Source: Ignavibacteria bacterium
GTDB lineage: Bacteria > Bacteroidota > Ignavibacteria > Ignavibacteriales > Ignavibacteriaceae
Assembly (NCBI GenBank): GCA_017302895.1
Contig: JAFLBV010000001.1
Span: 806,001 to 870,000, forward strand
Direction of reading: 5' to 3'
DNA length: 64,000 nt
This document shows, one piece after another, positions 1 to 7,711 of this stretch. A program made the position numbers and the translations under genes. Numbering within the stretch: position 1 is the first letter of the stretch; every line of letters begins with the position of its first letter. The notes under the pieces are model-generated. The model saw only the letters and a list, made by a program, of their open reading frames with translations. It was not told where the DNA came from and did not search any database.

Positions 1-162
1 CAGCTTTATAAATACAGCTCCGCCCTCTCCGACTGCCATACCAATATCTGTTTGAAAATCGACATCGTTGAGCCGGTAGGGCGGATTAATTGTCTGTCCT
101 CGCCACAACTGGGCGTTCAAGGTAAGACAAAACATTGCAATGAGTAGAAGTGTCTTCTTCAT
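1..162 (-). CDS. Secreted protein, N-terminal part only
   Basis: This is the first 54 codons of a gene that continues beyond the left edge of the window. The start is an ATG read leftwards from position 162. The protein begins MKKTLLLIAMFCLTLNAQ, a clear Sec signal peptide. The mature part has the phrase LNDVDFQTDIGMAVGEGG, which resembles the repeat of YCF48/BNR-like beta-propellers (L-x-x-V-x-F ... G-x-A-V-G-x-x-G). An extracytoplasmic propeller protein is therefore a reasonable guess, but only one repeat is visible. No strong Shine-Dalgarno sequence precedes the ATG. Confidence 0.6.
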   Translation of the reverse strand, partial: MKKTLLLIAMFCLTLNAQLWRGQTINPPYRLNDVDFQTDIGMAVGEGGAVFIKL

Positions 163-320
163 ATTATATCTCGGTTAAATATTATTAAATACGGGTATTA
201 AAATCGTAAAAATAATTTAAATAACAAGCGAAAATATTCATTATTAAGGAGGTTGTGATTTGTGTTACAGGCTGGTGTACTGCTTCTTGTGGGTCTCAGT
301 TTGAGCTACGGCGGGAGAAA

Positions 321-358
321 CAAAAAAGGCTGCTCGAACATGATATTCGAACAGCCTT
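321..358 (-). terminator. Intrinsic terminator of the NmrA-like gene
   Basis: On the minus strand a stem AAGGCTGTTCGAA pairs with TTCGAGCAGCCTT (one A-C mismatch) across a short loop and is followed by a run of six T. It lies 30 bases after the stop codon of the oxidoreductase gene at 388. Confidence 0.8.
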
Positions 359-387
359 ATAATTGAAAAGACGGCTAAACGCTTTCG

Positions 388-1272
388 CTACGAGTTATAA
401 ACATAAGCGAATGTTTTGGCGAACTCTTCTATGCTGGTTGGAGTTGTGCTCTCTGCATCTCTGATTACACCCTCTGTAATCCTACCGGTGTTGGCGACCT
501 GCAGGAAAAGAGCCATGCGGTTTGCCATGCTTTCACCAACACCCATCTGCACCATGGAAGCAATCATCCCTTCGAACGGGAATTCAATATAGGAGAGGTT
601 GGGTTTGCCAATGGCTTTTCCGAGAATGGAGGCAATCTCAGGATAGGTCAGGTCTCTTTCACCGAGAAGATATTGAGCGGACTTCCCTGTAAAATCGAGT
701 TTAAGAATTCTTTCGGCACCGTAGTTTCCGATATCGACAGTCGCAATCATAGGCATTTTAATGTTTGCGAGGACAGGTGAGCCCATGATACCGCTCTCCT
801 TAATTAGGGGAATCTGACCAAAAAGGTTCTCCATGAAAAATGTGGGTCTGAGGTGAAGGACATTTAACCCTTCAATTTTGTTGAATTCCTCTTCCATATA
901 ATGCAATCCGAAAACAACGCCTGTGTCTTCTGAGAGCTGCGCTCCAAGACTGCTCAGGGACACTGCATATTTTACGCCCGAATTTTTGATTGCTGTTGCC
1001 AGTGTATCAACTGTTTTCGTTTGAAAGCCGTAAAAATCTGGTTCCCTGTAGGCAGGTGGAATCATTGCATAAACTGCTGCTGCACCTTCAAATGCCGTAG
1101 TAAGAAATTCAACATCGTCAAGGCTCCCCTTTGCGAATTCAGCACCTTTGGTAATTAGATCATTTGCCTTTTCGGGGTCTCTGCCGATAAGTTTTACACT
1201 TTTGCCGGCTTCAAGTAGTCGGGTTGCGATTATTTTACCGGTGTTACCGGTTGCTCCTGTTATTACAAACAT
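388..1272 (-). CDS. NmrA-like NAD(P)-binding oxidoreductase
   Basis: The 294-residue protein opens with MFVITGATGNTGKI, the glycine-rich Rossmann motif GxTGxxG of atypical short-chain dehydrogenases. The rest follows the NmrA/NAD(P)H azoreductase-like pattern: a GRDPEKA segment after beta-2, AVYAMIPP, and a SLSSLGAQ region where classical enzymes carry the catalytic Ser/Tyr. Such proteins reduce quinones or act as redox sensors; the substrate here cannot be read from sequence. The start is supported by AAAGGAGC about eight bases upstream. The gene follows a MarR regulator on the same strand after 60 bases, so the pair is probably a stress-responsive regulator/target unit. A terminator follows at 321-358. 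Confidence 0.8.
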   Translation of the reverse strand: MFVITGATGNTGKIIATRLLEAGKSVKLIGRDPEKANDLITKGAEFAKGSLDDVEFLTTAFEGAAAVYAMIPPAYREPDFYGFQTKTVDTLATAIKNSGVKYAVSLSSLGAQLSEDTGVVFGLHYMEEEFNKIEGLNVLHLRPTFFMENLFGQIPLIKESGIMGSPVLANIKMPMIATVDIGNYGAERILKLDFTGKSAQYLLGERDLTYPEIASILGKAIGKPNLSYIEFPFEGMIASMVQMGVGESMANRMALFLQVANTGRITEGVIRDAESTTPTSIEEFAKTFAYVYNS

Positions 1273-1299
1273 GGCTGCTCCTTTGGTTATTAAAAATGA

Positions 1300-1320
1300 T
1301 TGTTTTTACATACAAATATG
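1300..1320 (-). promoter_or_regulatory. Possible MarR operator and -7 box upstream of the NmrA-like gene
   Basis: Plus-strand bases 1300-1311 read TTGTTTTTACAT, nine of twelve matching the perfect palindrome TTGTATATACAA in the marR promoter. On the minus strand 1313-1320 reads CATATTTG, a -7-like box, but no -33 box is seen at the expected distance. This suggests the regulator also binds in front of its neighbour. It is an inference from two similar sites. Confidence 0.3.
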
Positions 1321-1332
1321 GGGATAAAAAAA

Positions 1333-1764
1333 TCAGGCATTGTCAAGTTTAACTGCTGCGTCAAAAATCGATACTGTAAGCAGGTTTGCATGAGTTTCGC
1401 CGAGAGTTTTTGTGTACCGTTTGTAAAAATTCATCCAGCACTCCTTTACAACAGGCTCCATTTCCTTGCCTGCCTCGGTTGGATAAATTCTTGTAAACTT
1501 CCCCTCTGTTTCTCTCGAAACGAGCCCCTTTTGTTCCAGTTTCTCTATCAAACGGGTTATTGTCGAAGGATTGAGCATCATAATTTTACTCAAATCCATC
1601 GGTTGAATACCCGGTTGCTCTACAACGGACATTACAAGAAAAGCAAATGAAGTCGTCAGTCCAGTGCGGGCAAACTCTTCATCAGCCATTTTCGTAACTA
1701 TCCGCGCCAGCGTATTGGACGAGTAGTAAAGGCACTTGCAAAATTTAGAACTTTTTTCTTCCAT
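1333..1764 (-). CDS. MarR-family transcriptional regulator
   Basis: The protein has 143 residues from the ATG at 1764. The centre holds a winged helix-turn-helix (PMDLSKIMMLNPSTITRLIEKLE, then wing residues KGLVSRETEGKFTRIYPTEAG), characteristic of MarR repressors. An upstream TTG at 1773 would add three residues, but that codon lies inside the -7 promoter box at 1771-1778, so the ATG is preferred. The ATG then sits almost on the expected transcription start, so the mRNA is probably leaderless. The perfect palindrome overlapping the -33 region suggests autorepression. The likely target is the downstream NmrA-like oxidoreductase; the ligand is unknown. Confidence 0.88.
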   Translation of the reverse strand: MEEKSSKFCKCLYYSSNTLARIVTKMADEEFARTGLTTSFAFLVMSVVEQPGIQPMDLSKIMMLNPSTITRLIEKLEQKGLVSRETEGKFTRIYPTEAGKEMEPVVKECWMNFYKRYTKTLGETHANLLTVSIFDAAVKLDNA

Positions 1765-1770
1765 ATACCA

Positions 1771-1802
1771 CAAATATAATATGAAATGGTTGTATATACA
1801 AA
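1771..1802 (-). promoter_or_regulatory. marR promoter with overlapping palindromic operator
   Basis: Read on the minus strand this is TTTG (1802-1799), exactly 20 bases, then TATATTTG (1778-1771), a perfect match to the Bacteroidota -33/-7 consensus. The perfect 12-base palindrome TTGTATATACAA at 1790-1801 covers the -33 box, as expected for an operator that blocks the polymerase. Confidence 0.65.
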
Positions 1803-1887
1803 TAAAAAATACCCCCTTAACAATATTTTTTCGTCAGGGAGCAAAATCTTTGATATTTTTGCTTTACAAATATTTGCGAAAGGCAAA

Positions 1888-2664
1888 ATGAGATTAAAAT
1901 TAAAACGACCAATTGTATTTTTTGACCTGGAAACCACGGGGATTGATGTCGAAAAAGACAGAATCGTTGAAATATCGCTGTTAAAACTCTACCCCGATCA
2001 GCGACGGGAGATCAAAACGGTGCTCGTGAATCCCGAAAGAAGCATCCCCGCAGATTCGAGTAAAATTCACGGCATTTATGATTTGATGGTGGCTAACGAG
2101 AAGACATTTCCCGAAATCGCAAATTCACTTCTTAAGATTTTCGACTCCTGCGACATTTCAGGGTATAATATTTTAAGCTACGACCTTCCTCTCATCAAGC
2201 AGGAATTTAAAAGATGTGGAATCGAATTCCCCGCGGAAGGAACTGTTGCAATCGATCCGTATCTGCTTTATGCAAAGAAGGAACCAAGAAATCCCGGCAA
2301 CCCTGCGGATACCCGCCGTCTGGTGGATGCATACCGCTATTACTGTGGCAAGAAAATGGTGGGCGCACACTCTGCCGAGGCTGACATCACCGCCACTATG
2401 GAGGTGTTTATCGCTCAACTTGAAAAATACAACGATGTTGGAGACACTCCCGAAGAAATTGCACAATATCTGGGAGTGGGAAGAAGCAAAAATGCCGACA
2501 TTTCAGGGAAGCTGGTTTATAACGAGAAGGGGGAAGTTGTCTATAATTTTGGCAAACATATCGGCAAAAGGGTGAAAGACGAGAGAGGGTACGCAGAGTG
2601 GATCCTTAAAAATGACTTTCCCGATGACACAAAGCGGGTCTTGAGAGAAATTCTGAAAAAATAG
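1888..2664 (+). CDS. DEDD-type 3'-5' exonuclease (DnaQ/epsilon-like)
   Basis: From the ATG at 1888 (GAAAGG upstream) the protein has 258 residues. All exonuclease motifs are present: ExoI FDLETTG near the N terminus, ExoII in GYNILSYDLPL, and ExoIII HSAEAD with the catalytic His and Asp, so this is a DEDDh enzyme. The C-terminal 50 residues (FGKHIGK ... YAEWIL) resemble the short DUF3820-like segment found behind such exonucleases. The enzyme probably trims DNA or RNA 3' ends; the family includes the polymerase III proofreading subunit, but this stand-alone protein need not be it. A frame-open region upstream to 1786 overlaps the marR promoter and is not considered coding. Confidence 0.85.
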   Translation: MRLKLKRPIVFFDLETTGIDVEKDRIVEISLLKLYPDQRREIKTVLVNPERSIPADSSKIHGIYDLMVANEKTFPEIANSLLKIFDSCDISGYNILSYDLPLIKQEFKRCGIEFPAEGTVAIDPYLLYAKKEPRNPGNPADTRRLVDAYRYYCGKKMVGAHSAEADITATMEVFIAQLEKYNDVGDTPEEIAQYLGVGRSKNADISGKLVYNEKGEVVYNFGKHIGKRVKDERGYAEWILKNDFPDDTKRVLREILKK

Positions 2665-2697
2665 CCCCGTCCGAATTCACCTGTGTATTTAAAAAGA

Positions 2698-2728
2698 AAA
2701 AGTGCCGGAGAAGTCCTTCGGCACTTTT
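2698..2728. terminator. Bidirectional terminator between exonuclease and asd
   Basis: AAAAGTGCCG pairs perfectly with CGGCACTTTT (10 base pairs, 11-base loop). A/T tracts on both sides let it serve the plus-strand exonuclease and the minus-strand asd, which converge here. Confidence 0.85.
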
Positions 2729-2746
2729 GATTTTAAAGTAAGACGG

Positions 2747-3784
2747 TTAGATTAAACCCTTTTTCACCATCAATTCGGCACAAAGTATTGCTCCACCGGC
2801 AGCACCTCTGACCGTATTGTGGGAAAGAACTGTAAACTTGTAATCGAACAGGTTACAGTCACGAAGCCTTCCGACAGAGGTTGCCATCCCTTTATCGATG
2901 TTTCTGTGGAGTCGCGGCTGAGGATATTTATCCTCATGGAAATAATGCAACGGTTTAACGGGTGCAAAGGGAAGTTGAAGAGACTGAGGTTCAGCAGAGA
3001 ATTCCTCCCAGACCTTCAAAATATCACCCTTTGAAGCTTTGTTTTTCAGTTTAACCTGAACAGATTCGGTGTGACCGTCGAGAACCGGCACTCTGTTGGT
3101 GGAAGCACTGATTTTGATGTCGGTGTTCGTAATCCCCGATCCGTTAAAAGCTCCAAGAATTTTCAGGGGTTCGGTTTCGAGCTTCTCTTCTTCGCCGCTG
3201 ATAAACGGGATGACATTATCAGTGGAGTCAAGTCCCGAAACTCCGGGATAACCGGCACCTGAAAGAGCCTGCATCGTGACCACATTCACGGCTTCAAGTC
3301 CAAAATTGTCAAAAAGAGGTTTTAGCGCCATCACCATTCCGATTGTTGAACAGTTGGGGTTGGTAACTATTGCACCGCCGTTGTACTTTTGAATCGAAAG
3401 GAGCTGCAGGTGATCCGCATTAACTTCAGGTACGAGAAGCGGTACATCGGGATCAAAGCGGTGATTTCTCGAATTGGAGACAACGATGTAACCTGCTTTG
3501 GCAAAATTCTCTTCAATTTCACCCGCTACGGAAGAATCAAGTCCCGAAAAAACAATCCTGCTCTCAAATGGGGGCTCACAATTCTTTACAATCAGGTCTC
3601 CCACCCCTTTCGGAATCGGGGACGCCATAAACCAGTTGACTGCATCCTTGTATTTCTTCCCCGCCGAGCGGTCGGAAGCTCCAAGTTCGCACAATTCAAA
3701 AAAAGGATGATCTTCAAGAAGTTGAATAAATTTCTGCCCCACACTGCCGGTGGCACCGAGAACTGCTACTTTGATTTTAGACAT
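2747..3784 (-). CDS. asd: Aspartate-semialdehyde dehydrogenase
   Basis: The enzyme reduces aspartyl-4-phosphate to aspartate semialdehyde, the branch point to lysine/DAP, threonine and methionine. The 345-residue protein starts with the NADP-binding GATGSVGQ, has the catalytic cysteine in NPNCSTIG (Cys145) and the substrate-binding histidine in LDGHTESV (His238). The N-terminal half (ELGASDRSAGKKY) and the overall length match the archaeal/fungal-type branch of the family rather than the E. coli type. It lies on the same strand as the dap operon but is separated from it by an accessory block at 4092-6488. No good promoter match was found directly upstream. Confidence 0.95.
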   Translation of the reverse strand: MSKIKVAVLGATGSVGQKFIQLLEDHPFFELCELGASDRSAGKKYKDAVNWFMASPIPKGVGDLIVKNCEPPFESRIVFSGLDSSVAGEIEENFAKAGYIVVSNSRNHRFDPDVPLLVPEVNADHLQLLSIQKYNGGAIVTNPNCSTIGMVMALKPLFDNFGLEAVNVVTMQALSGAGYPGVSGLDSTDNVIPFISGEEEKLETEPLKILGAFNGSGITNTDIKISASTNRVPVLDGHTESVQVKLKNKASKGDILKVWEEFSAEPQSLQLPFAPVKPLHYFHEDKYPQPRLHRNIDKGMATSVGRLRDCNLFDYKFTVLSHNTVRGAAGGAILCAELMVKKGLI

Positions 3785-3922
3785 GTAACTCTATTTATTT
3801 GTTATTAAATACAAAATCTTCATTAAATAAACGGCAAAGATATGAAATATGAGCTGTTATGGAAAGGGGAAAGGAGGGAAGGAGTTAACTGTAACTTATG
3901 CAAAACCCCGTGTCGATTGTGA

Positions 3923-3954
3923 TTTGGATATTTATAAAAAATTTAGCAATTTTG
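3923..3954 (+). promoter_or_regulatory. Promoter of the short RNA candidate
   Basis: TTTG (3923-3926), a 20-base spacer, then CAATTTTG (3947-3954). The boxes and spacing are identical to those before the aminotransferase gene at 11268. No protein gene lies downstream on this strand, only the hairpins ending at 4024. Confidence 0.5.
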
Positions 3955-3959
3955 CATTC

Positions 3960-4024
3960 AGATTTACCCCCCTTAAGATAGCATCTTAGGCCCAACGCCC
4001 CTTAACTGGGGCGTTTCTTATTTT
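3960..4024 (+). ncRNA. Candidate small RNA of about 65 nt
   Basis: In the 307-base gap between asd and the DUF5131 gene, the promoter-like element at 3923-3954 is followed by two hairpins: TAAGAT/ATCTTA (3974-3988, 3-base loop) and AACGCCCC/GGGGCGTT (3994-4015, loop TTAACT), the latter with the T-rich tail TTTCTTATTTT. That is a complete small transcription unit on the plus strand between two minus-strand genes. No known RNA family was recognised. It may instead be the remnant of a lost gene. The exact 5' end is estimated from the -7 box. Confidence 0.4.
3994..4024 (+). terminator. Intrinsic terminator without an upstream gene
   Basis: Perfect 8-bp stem AACGCCCC/GGGGCGTT followed by TTTCTTATTTT. 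It faces the plus strand although both flanking genes are on the minus strand. Confidence 0.7.
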
Positions 4025-4091
4025 ACATCAGACGGGGGAAAATTAAACGAAGAGTTAAGACAACTGCTGCTTGTTTACCAAACCGCAGATT

Positions 4092-4817
4092 TTATGTCAA
4101 AAACATATGTCTTCGGGGCATATCGTTATGCAAACGACCTTGTAATTCTCTTCCTGTTTTGTGCTTTCTAGTACCGCCCCACTGCTTGAAAAAGAAAGGT
4201 ACATCAGCCACATTGCAGATGTCTCGTAATTTTGTAACCCATTCTTCCTTAAGTTCTCTTGCTTTAGGTCCTGATTCCCCTCCCACAATCACCCAGTCTA
4301 TCCCTTCAAGATCAATTTTGTTAATTTCCCCGATTAATGGTTCAATCGACAAAAACTTCGTGAATGCGTTTGTTTGTCTGAGGTAATCAACTCTTTTTAC
4401 ATATGTTTGAGACTCAACACTAACCCCCATCCAGATGTTTTCAGACCAGGGCAATTTTTTACTAAGTTCCAACAACCTCTCGTGTCTTTTCGTAAGAATT
4501 TGGAATACATGCCACGAGGCTTGATTCATTACTTGAAAAACCTTTAAGATATAATCAAAAGGCACATCCTCGTGGAAAAGATCACTCATTGAATTTACAA
4601 AAATCAGACGAGGTGTCTTCCATTTCAGTGGAATGTCCAGGGTAGCAGGTTGGAGCGTCAACTTAAATCCGTTTTTGTAATTTGGCTGTCCCATCAATTG
4701 TAACCGTTTGGCCATTTTTTCGGCATAGCAATTTTTACACCCGGAACTTACTTTGTCACATCCGGTTACGGGATTCCATGTAGCGTTAGTCCACTCAATT
4801 AAACTTTTATCAGCCAT
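4092..4817 (-). CDS. Three-Cys-motif protein (phage Gp37/Gp68-like, DUF5131)
   Basis: The 241-residue protein (ATG at 4817; an ATG 12 bases upstream is the alternative) begins IEWTNATWNPVTGC and contains Cys-x6-Cys-x2-Cys in CDKVSSGCKNCYAEK. These are the marks of the Gp37/Gp68 (DUF5131) family. The cysteines resemble an iron-sulfur or radical-SAM-type cluster site, and the FVNSMSDLFHEDVP, FQILTKR and VIVGGESGP segments fit the family barrel. Biochemical function is not established to my knowledge. The start overlaps the end of the tcmP gene by eight bases, so the two are translationally coupled. The surrounding sequence is visibly AT-richer than the dap genes, which suggests transfer. Confidence 0.85.
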   Translation of the reverse strand: MADKSLIEWTNATWNPVTGCDKVSSGCKNCYAEKMAKRLQLMGQPNYKNGFKLTLQPATLDIPLKWKTPRLIFVNSMSDLFHEDVPFDYILKVFQVMNQASWHVFQILTKRHERLLELSKKLPWSENIWMGVSVESQTYVKRVDYLRQTNAFTKFLSIEPLIGEINKIDLEGIDWVIVGGESGPKARELKEEWVTKLRDICNVADVPFFFKQWGGTRKHKTGRELQGRLHNDMPRRHMFLT

Positions 4818-5682
4818 GTTTCTTTTCAATTAGATGTCGAGCAATGTTGATCGCAGTTTCTGAACCTTTTTCGTTTGAAGCAGCAAAACACAAGGCGAAG
4901 ATAGGAATATTTTTAGTATTTTTCAAGATCAAAGGATTTGGTGCAACTTTATGAAAAATTTCGCCTAATCTTGAGACATAATATTCTATCAATTCTTTCT
5001 CATTAACAGCTTTTATTAAGATTGTCTCTTCTTCACCGAACAAATTTTCAACCGAGTATTCTTTGTAAAACTTTTCGAACCAATCCGTTTCACCGAAAAC
5101 ACGGTCTAATTTTCCCCTGACTGAGTCTATAATTTCTCCATCTTTTTGTAGTTGACGCATAAATCCGACTGCATGAGGTACGAGAATCCACAAATCCACC
5201 ATTTTTGTTTTAGCGATTGTCTTCAGGAGATCAAATTCCACATGCATTCCAAACGGGTCCAGGAAAATGACCGCCCTGTCTTTAGTGATATGAAAACTTT
5301 TCAATATTTTCGTGAGCTCCTGTGTGCAATCACCATTATAAATATGAACTCGATCTTTTGCCCAAGCATATTGTCTTTTTAGTTCTTCAAGCTTTTGACA
5401 CCGGCTTCTGTCTTTTTCGATAAAGTGATAGTGATGAAAAGGACTTTTTATGTCTAATGCAATCTTTGCACTACCGGGATAATGTGCTTCCATCTCAAAT
5501 AAGTTGCCTTCAATGCTATCTTCAAAGACGAGGTCTCCCTTCCCTGCAAATGCATCAATGTAATGAGTCGTGAATGACTGTGCCTTTAAATTCTTGTCAA
5601 AAATTTTTTTGTATGCTTCTAAATAGTCATTTAGTGTTCTCAATTTCGTTATTGTCCAATTGCCACCAAAATGATCTGCCAT
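4810..5682 (-). CDS. tcmP: Three-Cys-motif partner protein TcmP
   Basis: The 290-residue protein starts MADHFGGNWTITKL and has YIDAFAGKGDL early on, which looks like the SAM-binding motif I of a methyltransferase. A second motif, VIFLDPFGMHVEFDLL, occupies the position of the DPPY-like motif IV. This is the pattern of TcmP proteins, named because they regularly lie beside a three-Cys-motif protein, as here. A nucleic-acid or small-molecule methyltransferase is plausible but unproven. GAGG lies about ten bases before the ATG. It is the upstream gene of a two-gene unit inserted between asd and the dap operon. Confidence 0.85.
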   Translation of the reverse strand: MADHFGGNWTITKLRTLNDYLEAYKKIFDKNLKAQSFTTHYIDAFAGKGDLVFEDSIEGNLFEMEAHYPGSAKIALDIKSPFHHYHFIEKDRSRCQKLEELKRQYAWAKDRVHIYNGDCTQELTKILKSFHITKDRAVIFLDPFGMHVEFDLLKTIAKTKMVDLWILVPHAVGFMRQLQKDGEIIDSVRGKLDRVFGETDWFEKFYKEYSVENLFGEEETILIKAVNEKELIEYYVSRLGEIFHKVAPNPLILKNTKNIPIFALCFAASNEKGSETAINIARHLIEKKHG

Positions 5683-5870
5683 GTTATCCTCAGGTCAGTT
5701 TTATTTTTGAATGATTAAAGCTCAATTCTTAATTTAATAATCTGTTTCAAATTTTTTCAAAATCTCAATATTTAATTCTTTTGCTTTCCAAATATGTATG
5801 CAAAACCGTTTTCATCGTCAATCAGATCAAACGGCAACGGAAATGCCGCAAAAGATTAATATACAAACCT

Positions 5871-6488
5871 TTACCCCACCTTATTGTACAACTGCTTTAC
5901 GACATAGTTAGGAATGCGGAAAGTGATCAATCCGGCAAAATGATCTTCGATGGTTAAAAGTCCAATATAAAACAAAAGTGATACAGCATCAGCTTTTGTG
6001 AACTCTTTTTCGAAATTGTATTGAAGTGTCAGACTCTCGGAAATCTTCCCGGAGACAAGTAAATCCTCCAAAATTTCCTCCATTTCCTCTTTTGTGAGAA
6101 AGTTATAATGAGAGTTAAAATCGTTGAACCCGATCTTTACTTTCGCATTAAACGACTCTCGGATCAGTGCACTGTCACCCGTATCAATTGCCGAAAAATC
6201 AAATTTCAGTATGAGGAATTCGTTTCGAAGAGGAGTTACATTCTCCGGTTTCCCAATAAACAGGTTGCCGAAAAGTCTGTCAAAATCTTCATCATATTGT
6301 TTGCCATAGTAATGATCCAGCACAGAAAGGAACAGGGATTTCCCAAACCGTCGTGGTCTGAGAAAAAATATCGCAGGGGAATTCTGTTTTTCGAGAAGAG
6401 GAATGAACATTGTCTTGTCAACATACCAGGCATTCCGCTCAATAAGCGAAGGAAAATGAGATGTAAGCAACGGGAGACTCTTGTTCAT
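5871..6488 (-). pseudogene. AAA-ATPase-like / PD-(D/E)XK family gene, internally deleted and truncated
   Basis: The N-terminal 130 residues match the AAA-ATPase-like family: LPLLTSHFPSLIERNAWYVDKT, then FFLRPRRFGKSLFLS with a Walker A-like GKS, and LKFDFSAI. Complete members are roughly 500 or more residues and end in a PD-(D/E)XK nuclease domain. Here the reading frame stops at 205 residues. The N-terminal domain is joined (around residue 140, NSHYNFLTKEEMEEIL) to a segment normally far downstream (FYIGLLTIED ... RIPNYVVKQLY), and the nuclease domain is missing. This looks like an internal deletion plus 3' truncation. It may still be translated, but the enzyme cannot be complete. Confidence 0.7.
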
Positions 6489-6610
6489 CAGTTGTTCTGA
6501 ATTTTTTATTAATGGATAGTTAATATAAATAAATTAGTCCGTAACAGGATATCAAGGTTTGTGTTGTCTAATAATCAGGCATGATTTCAGGGATACTTTA
6601 GCGTGATCTT

Positions 6611-7705
6611 TTACTCCCCCTCCAGTATCCTCCAAAAAGCTTTAAAGCCGTCTTCTATTGTTTCATCCGGGGGGAAGAATTTGGGGGTGTGGAGTCCGTG
6701 TCTTTCACCGGTGGAAGTGCCGAGCCAAAACATGAAGGAGGGATATTTTTTTGAGATGAAGCCGAAATCTTCACCGGTCATTTTGCTGCCGCAGTCGATG
6801 ACGGTGAAATCTTTTGACAGGGCGGGGGTGCATTTATGGTATAATGATTTGTCAACCACTACTTCAAGATAGGGATCACCATGGATGACTTCTGTTCTTA
6901 CTCCCGTCTCTTTTTCGATCTCTTTCGAGAGGGATTTGAGTTGGTCGATAAACCACCAGGAGTCATCAATATTCAAAGCTCTTATGGTGCATTCAGCGAT
7001 TGCATGAGCAGGGATGATATTCCGTGCTGTTCCCGACTGAATTTTCCCGTATCCGAAGAGCATGGTGTCTTTTTTGGGTTCAATCAGTTTTTTTGCACGG
7101 GAAAGGTAAGCCATCAGACCATCAAAGGCGTGAATCCCGTTTTCGGGAAAGGCAACATGCGCCTGTCTGCCGTGAAACTCGAGTACAATTTCGTTGGCTG
7201 AGGCAAAAAGTACACCGGGAGTTGAAGCTATGGTGCCTCTGTCATAATCATCAGTAACATGAAGCGCAAAGGCTTTTGAAATGTTGAATTGATCGAAAAC
7301 ACCCGATTCAAGCATTTTAAGTGCTCCGCCACCACCTTCTTCGGCAGGTTGAAAGAGAAAAATGATATTGCGATCCACTTTCTTTGCCACCACTTCAAGC
7401 AGAAAACGGTAGAGGATTGAGGTGTGCACATCGTGTCCGCAGGCGTGCATCAGATTGTTTGTTGAAGCGAACGGGAGTCCCGTCTCTTCAACTATCGGAA
7501 GGGCATCAATATCAGCACGGAAAAGGAGATAATCACCATTGTTTACAGTATATTCAACCACAAGTCCTGTTTCAAGAGGGCGATGGATAACGATTCCCGG
7601 AATTTCTCCGATGTTTTCAACCAGGGTTTTCGTGGTTTCAAACTCCTGATACATAAGTTCAGGGAGGCTGTGGAGTTTATGTCTAAGTTCGACAGGTTTT
7701 AGCAT
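6611..7705 (-). CDS. M20-family amidohydrolase, probable N-acetyl-diaminopimelate deacetylase
   Basis: The 364-residue protein carries the M20D metal-hydrolase signature: RHKLHSLPEL, FRADIDALP, HACGHDVHT (metal ligands near Cys89, His91, His94) and FQPAEEGGGGA with the catalytic Glu near 122. The family includes hippurate, IAA-amino-acid and N-acetyl-diaminopimelate hydrolases. It is the last gene of a tight run dapA-dapB-dapH-lysC, starting six bases after lysC. dapH feeds the acetylated branch of DAP synthesis, so removal of the acetyl group from N-acetyl-LL-DAP is the most economical role. The substrate is inferred from context, not from residues. Confidence 0.82.
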   Translation of the reverse strand: MLKPVELRHKLHSLPELMYQEFETTKTLVENIGEIPGIVIHRPLETGLVVEYTVNNGDYLLFRADIDALPIVEETGLPFASTNNLMHACGHDVHTSILYRFLLEVVAKKVDRNIIFLFQPAEEGGGGALKMLESGVFDQFNISKAFALHVTDDYDRGTIASTPGVLFASANEIVLEFHGRQAHVAFPENGIHAFDGLMAYLSRAKKLIEPKKDTMLFGYGKIQSGTARNIIPAHAIAECTIRALNIDDSWWFIDQLKSLSKEIEKETGVRTEVIHGDPYLEVVVDKSLYHKCTPALSKDFTVIDCGSKMTGEDFGFISKKYPSFMFWLGTSTGERHGLHTPKFFPPDETIEDGFKAFWRILEGE

Positions 7706-7711
7706 ACAGTC

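Noticed and set aside
1786..1887. Upstream extension of the exonuclease gene
   Set aside because: It overlaps the marR promoter and palindrome; the ATG at 1888 has a ribosome site and begins the conserved domain.
3896..3982. Short plus-strand frame (MQNPVSIVIWIF...) before the RNA candidate
   Set aside because: No recognisable protein features, and it would overlap the promoter element at 3923-3954.
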